Source: Fimbriimonadaceae bacterium
GTDB taxonomy: Bacteria > Armatimonadota > Fimbriimonadia > Fimbriimonadales > Fimbriimonadaceae
NCBI GenBank assembly: GCA_014380605.1
Contig: JACMJO010000155.1
Location: 1-5,723, forward strand
Length of the DNA: 5,723 nt
Direction of reading: 5' to 3'
Shown here: piece by piece, positions 5,600 to 5,723 of the stretch
Layout of the letters: every line of letters begins with the position of its first letter
Numbering within the stretch: the first letter of the stretch is position 1
The notes under the pieces: generated by a model
Database searches by the model: none
What the model was told of the DNA's origin: nothing
The model's input: only the letters and a program-made list of their open reading frames with translations
Position numbers and translations under genes: made by a program

Positions 5600-5723
5600 C
5601 TAGACCAGCATCGCCAACAACTCCGCAGTTTCGGCAACCGACTCCTCAAATGCCTGTACCGCGAACTCGATCTGTGCAGGCGTGATGATAAGGGGAGGCT
5701 CAAAACGCAGGATTCGAGGGTTG
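5600..5723 (-). CDS. Class III aminotransferase, C-terminal end only (continues beyond window)
   Basis: A minus-strand frame open from the window edge to a TAG (complement of 5600-5602) encodes the last 40 residues of a protein. It begins NPRILRFEPPLIITPAQIEF and continues as a helix ending AELLAMLV. The R-(hydrophobic)-EPPL-(I/V)-I-T-x-x-Q-I pattern is the hallmark of the C-terminal small domain of class III PLP aminotransferases such as ornithine, acetylornithine and putrescine aminotransferases. The catalytic Lys and cofactor site lie outside the window, so the substrate cannot be decided. It lies upstream of, and on the same strand as, the threonine aldolase gene. Confidence 0.85.
   Translation of the reverse strand, partial: NPRILRFEPPLIITPAQIEFAVQAFEESVAETAELLAMLV

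Overview
The window looks like a piece of a bacterial chromosome of moderate GC content. It most resembles Armatimonadota (Fimbriimonas-like). That placement rests mainly on the prepilin N-terminus, whose FPVFAQAKAAAK stretch after the hydrophobic helix is a form I associate with that phylum, and on the weak or missing Shine-Dalgarno sequences. It is an inference, not a proven placement. No mobile element, CRISPR array, tRNA or rRNA was seen.

Left part, + strand (1-3295). The C-terminal two thirds of a LacI-family sugar-responsive regulator is followed after 3 bases by a type IV pilin-like (pseudopilin) protein. A perfect 10-bp hairpin with a GCAA tetraloop follows, then a 96-residue lipoprotein. 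After a 138-base gap comes a secreted or exported glucoamylase-like glycoside hydrolase (PF10091; the fold of GH144 beta-1,2-glucanases). Together these read as a regulator, surface protein, lipoprotein and hydrolase set, plausibly for use of a glucan or oligosaccharide.

Middle part, + strand (3395-4498). A TauE/SafE-type membrane permease starting with TTG is followed 15 bases later by a small alkyltransferase-like (ATL) DNA-damage recognition protein. The ATL has Trp in place of the methyl-acceptor Cys and, by alignment, Leu in place of the DNA-intercalating Arg. The 99-base gap before the permease (3296-3394) shows nothing recognisable.

Right part, - strand (4495-5723). A low-specificity L-threonine aldolase converges on the ATL gene, and the two stop codons overlap by 4 bp. 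Upstream of the aldolase, after a 76-base spacer with a 17-bp-arm inverted repeat, lies the C-terminal end of a class III (ornithine/acetylornithine/putrescine-type) aminotransferase that continues beyond the window.

Most of the window is ordinary metabolism. The points most worth a second look are the LacI-pseudopilin-lipoprotein-hydrolase cassette, the two intercistronic hairpins without U-tracts, and the unusual ATL protein. I saw no clear evidence of a wholly new system.
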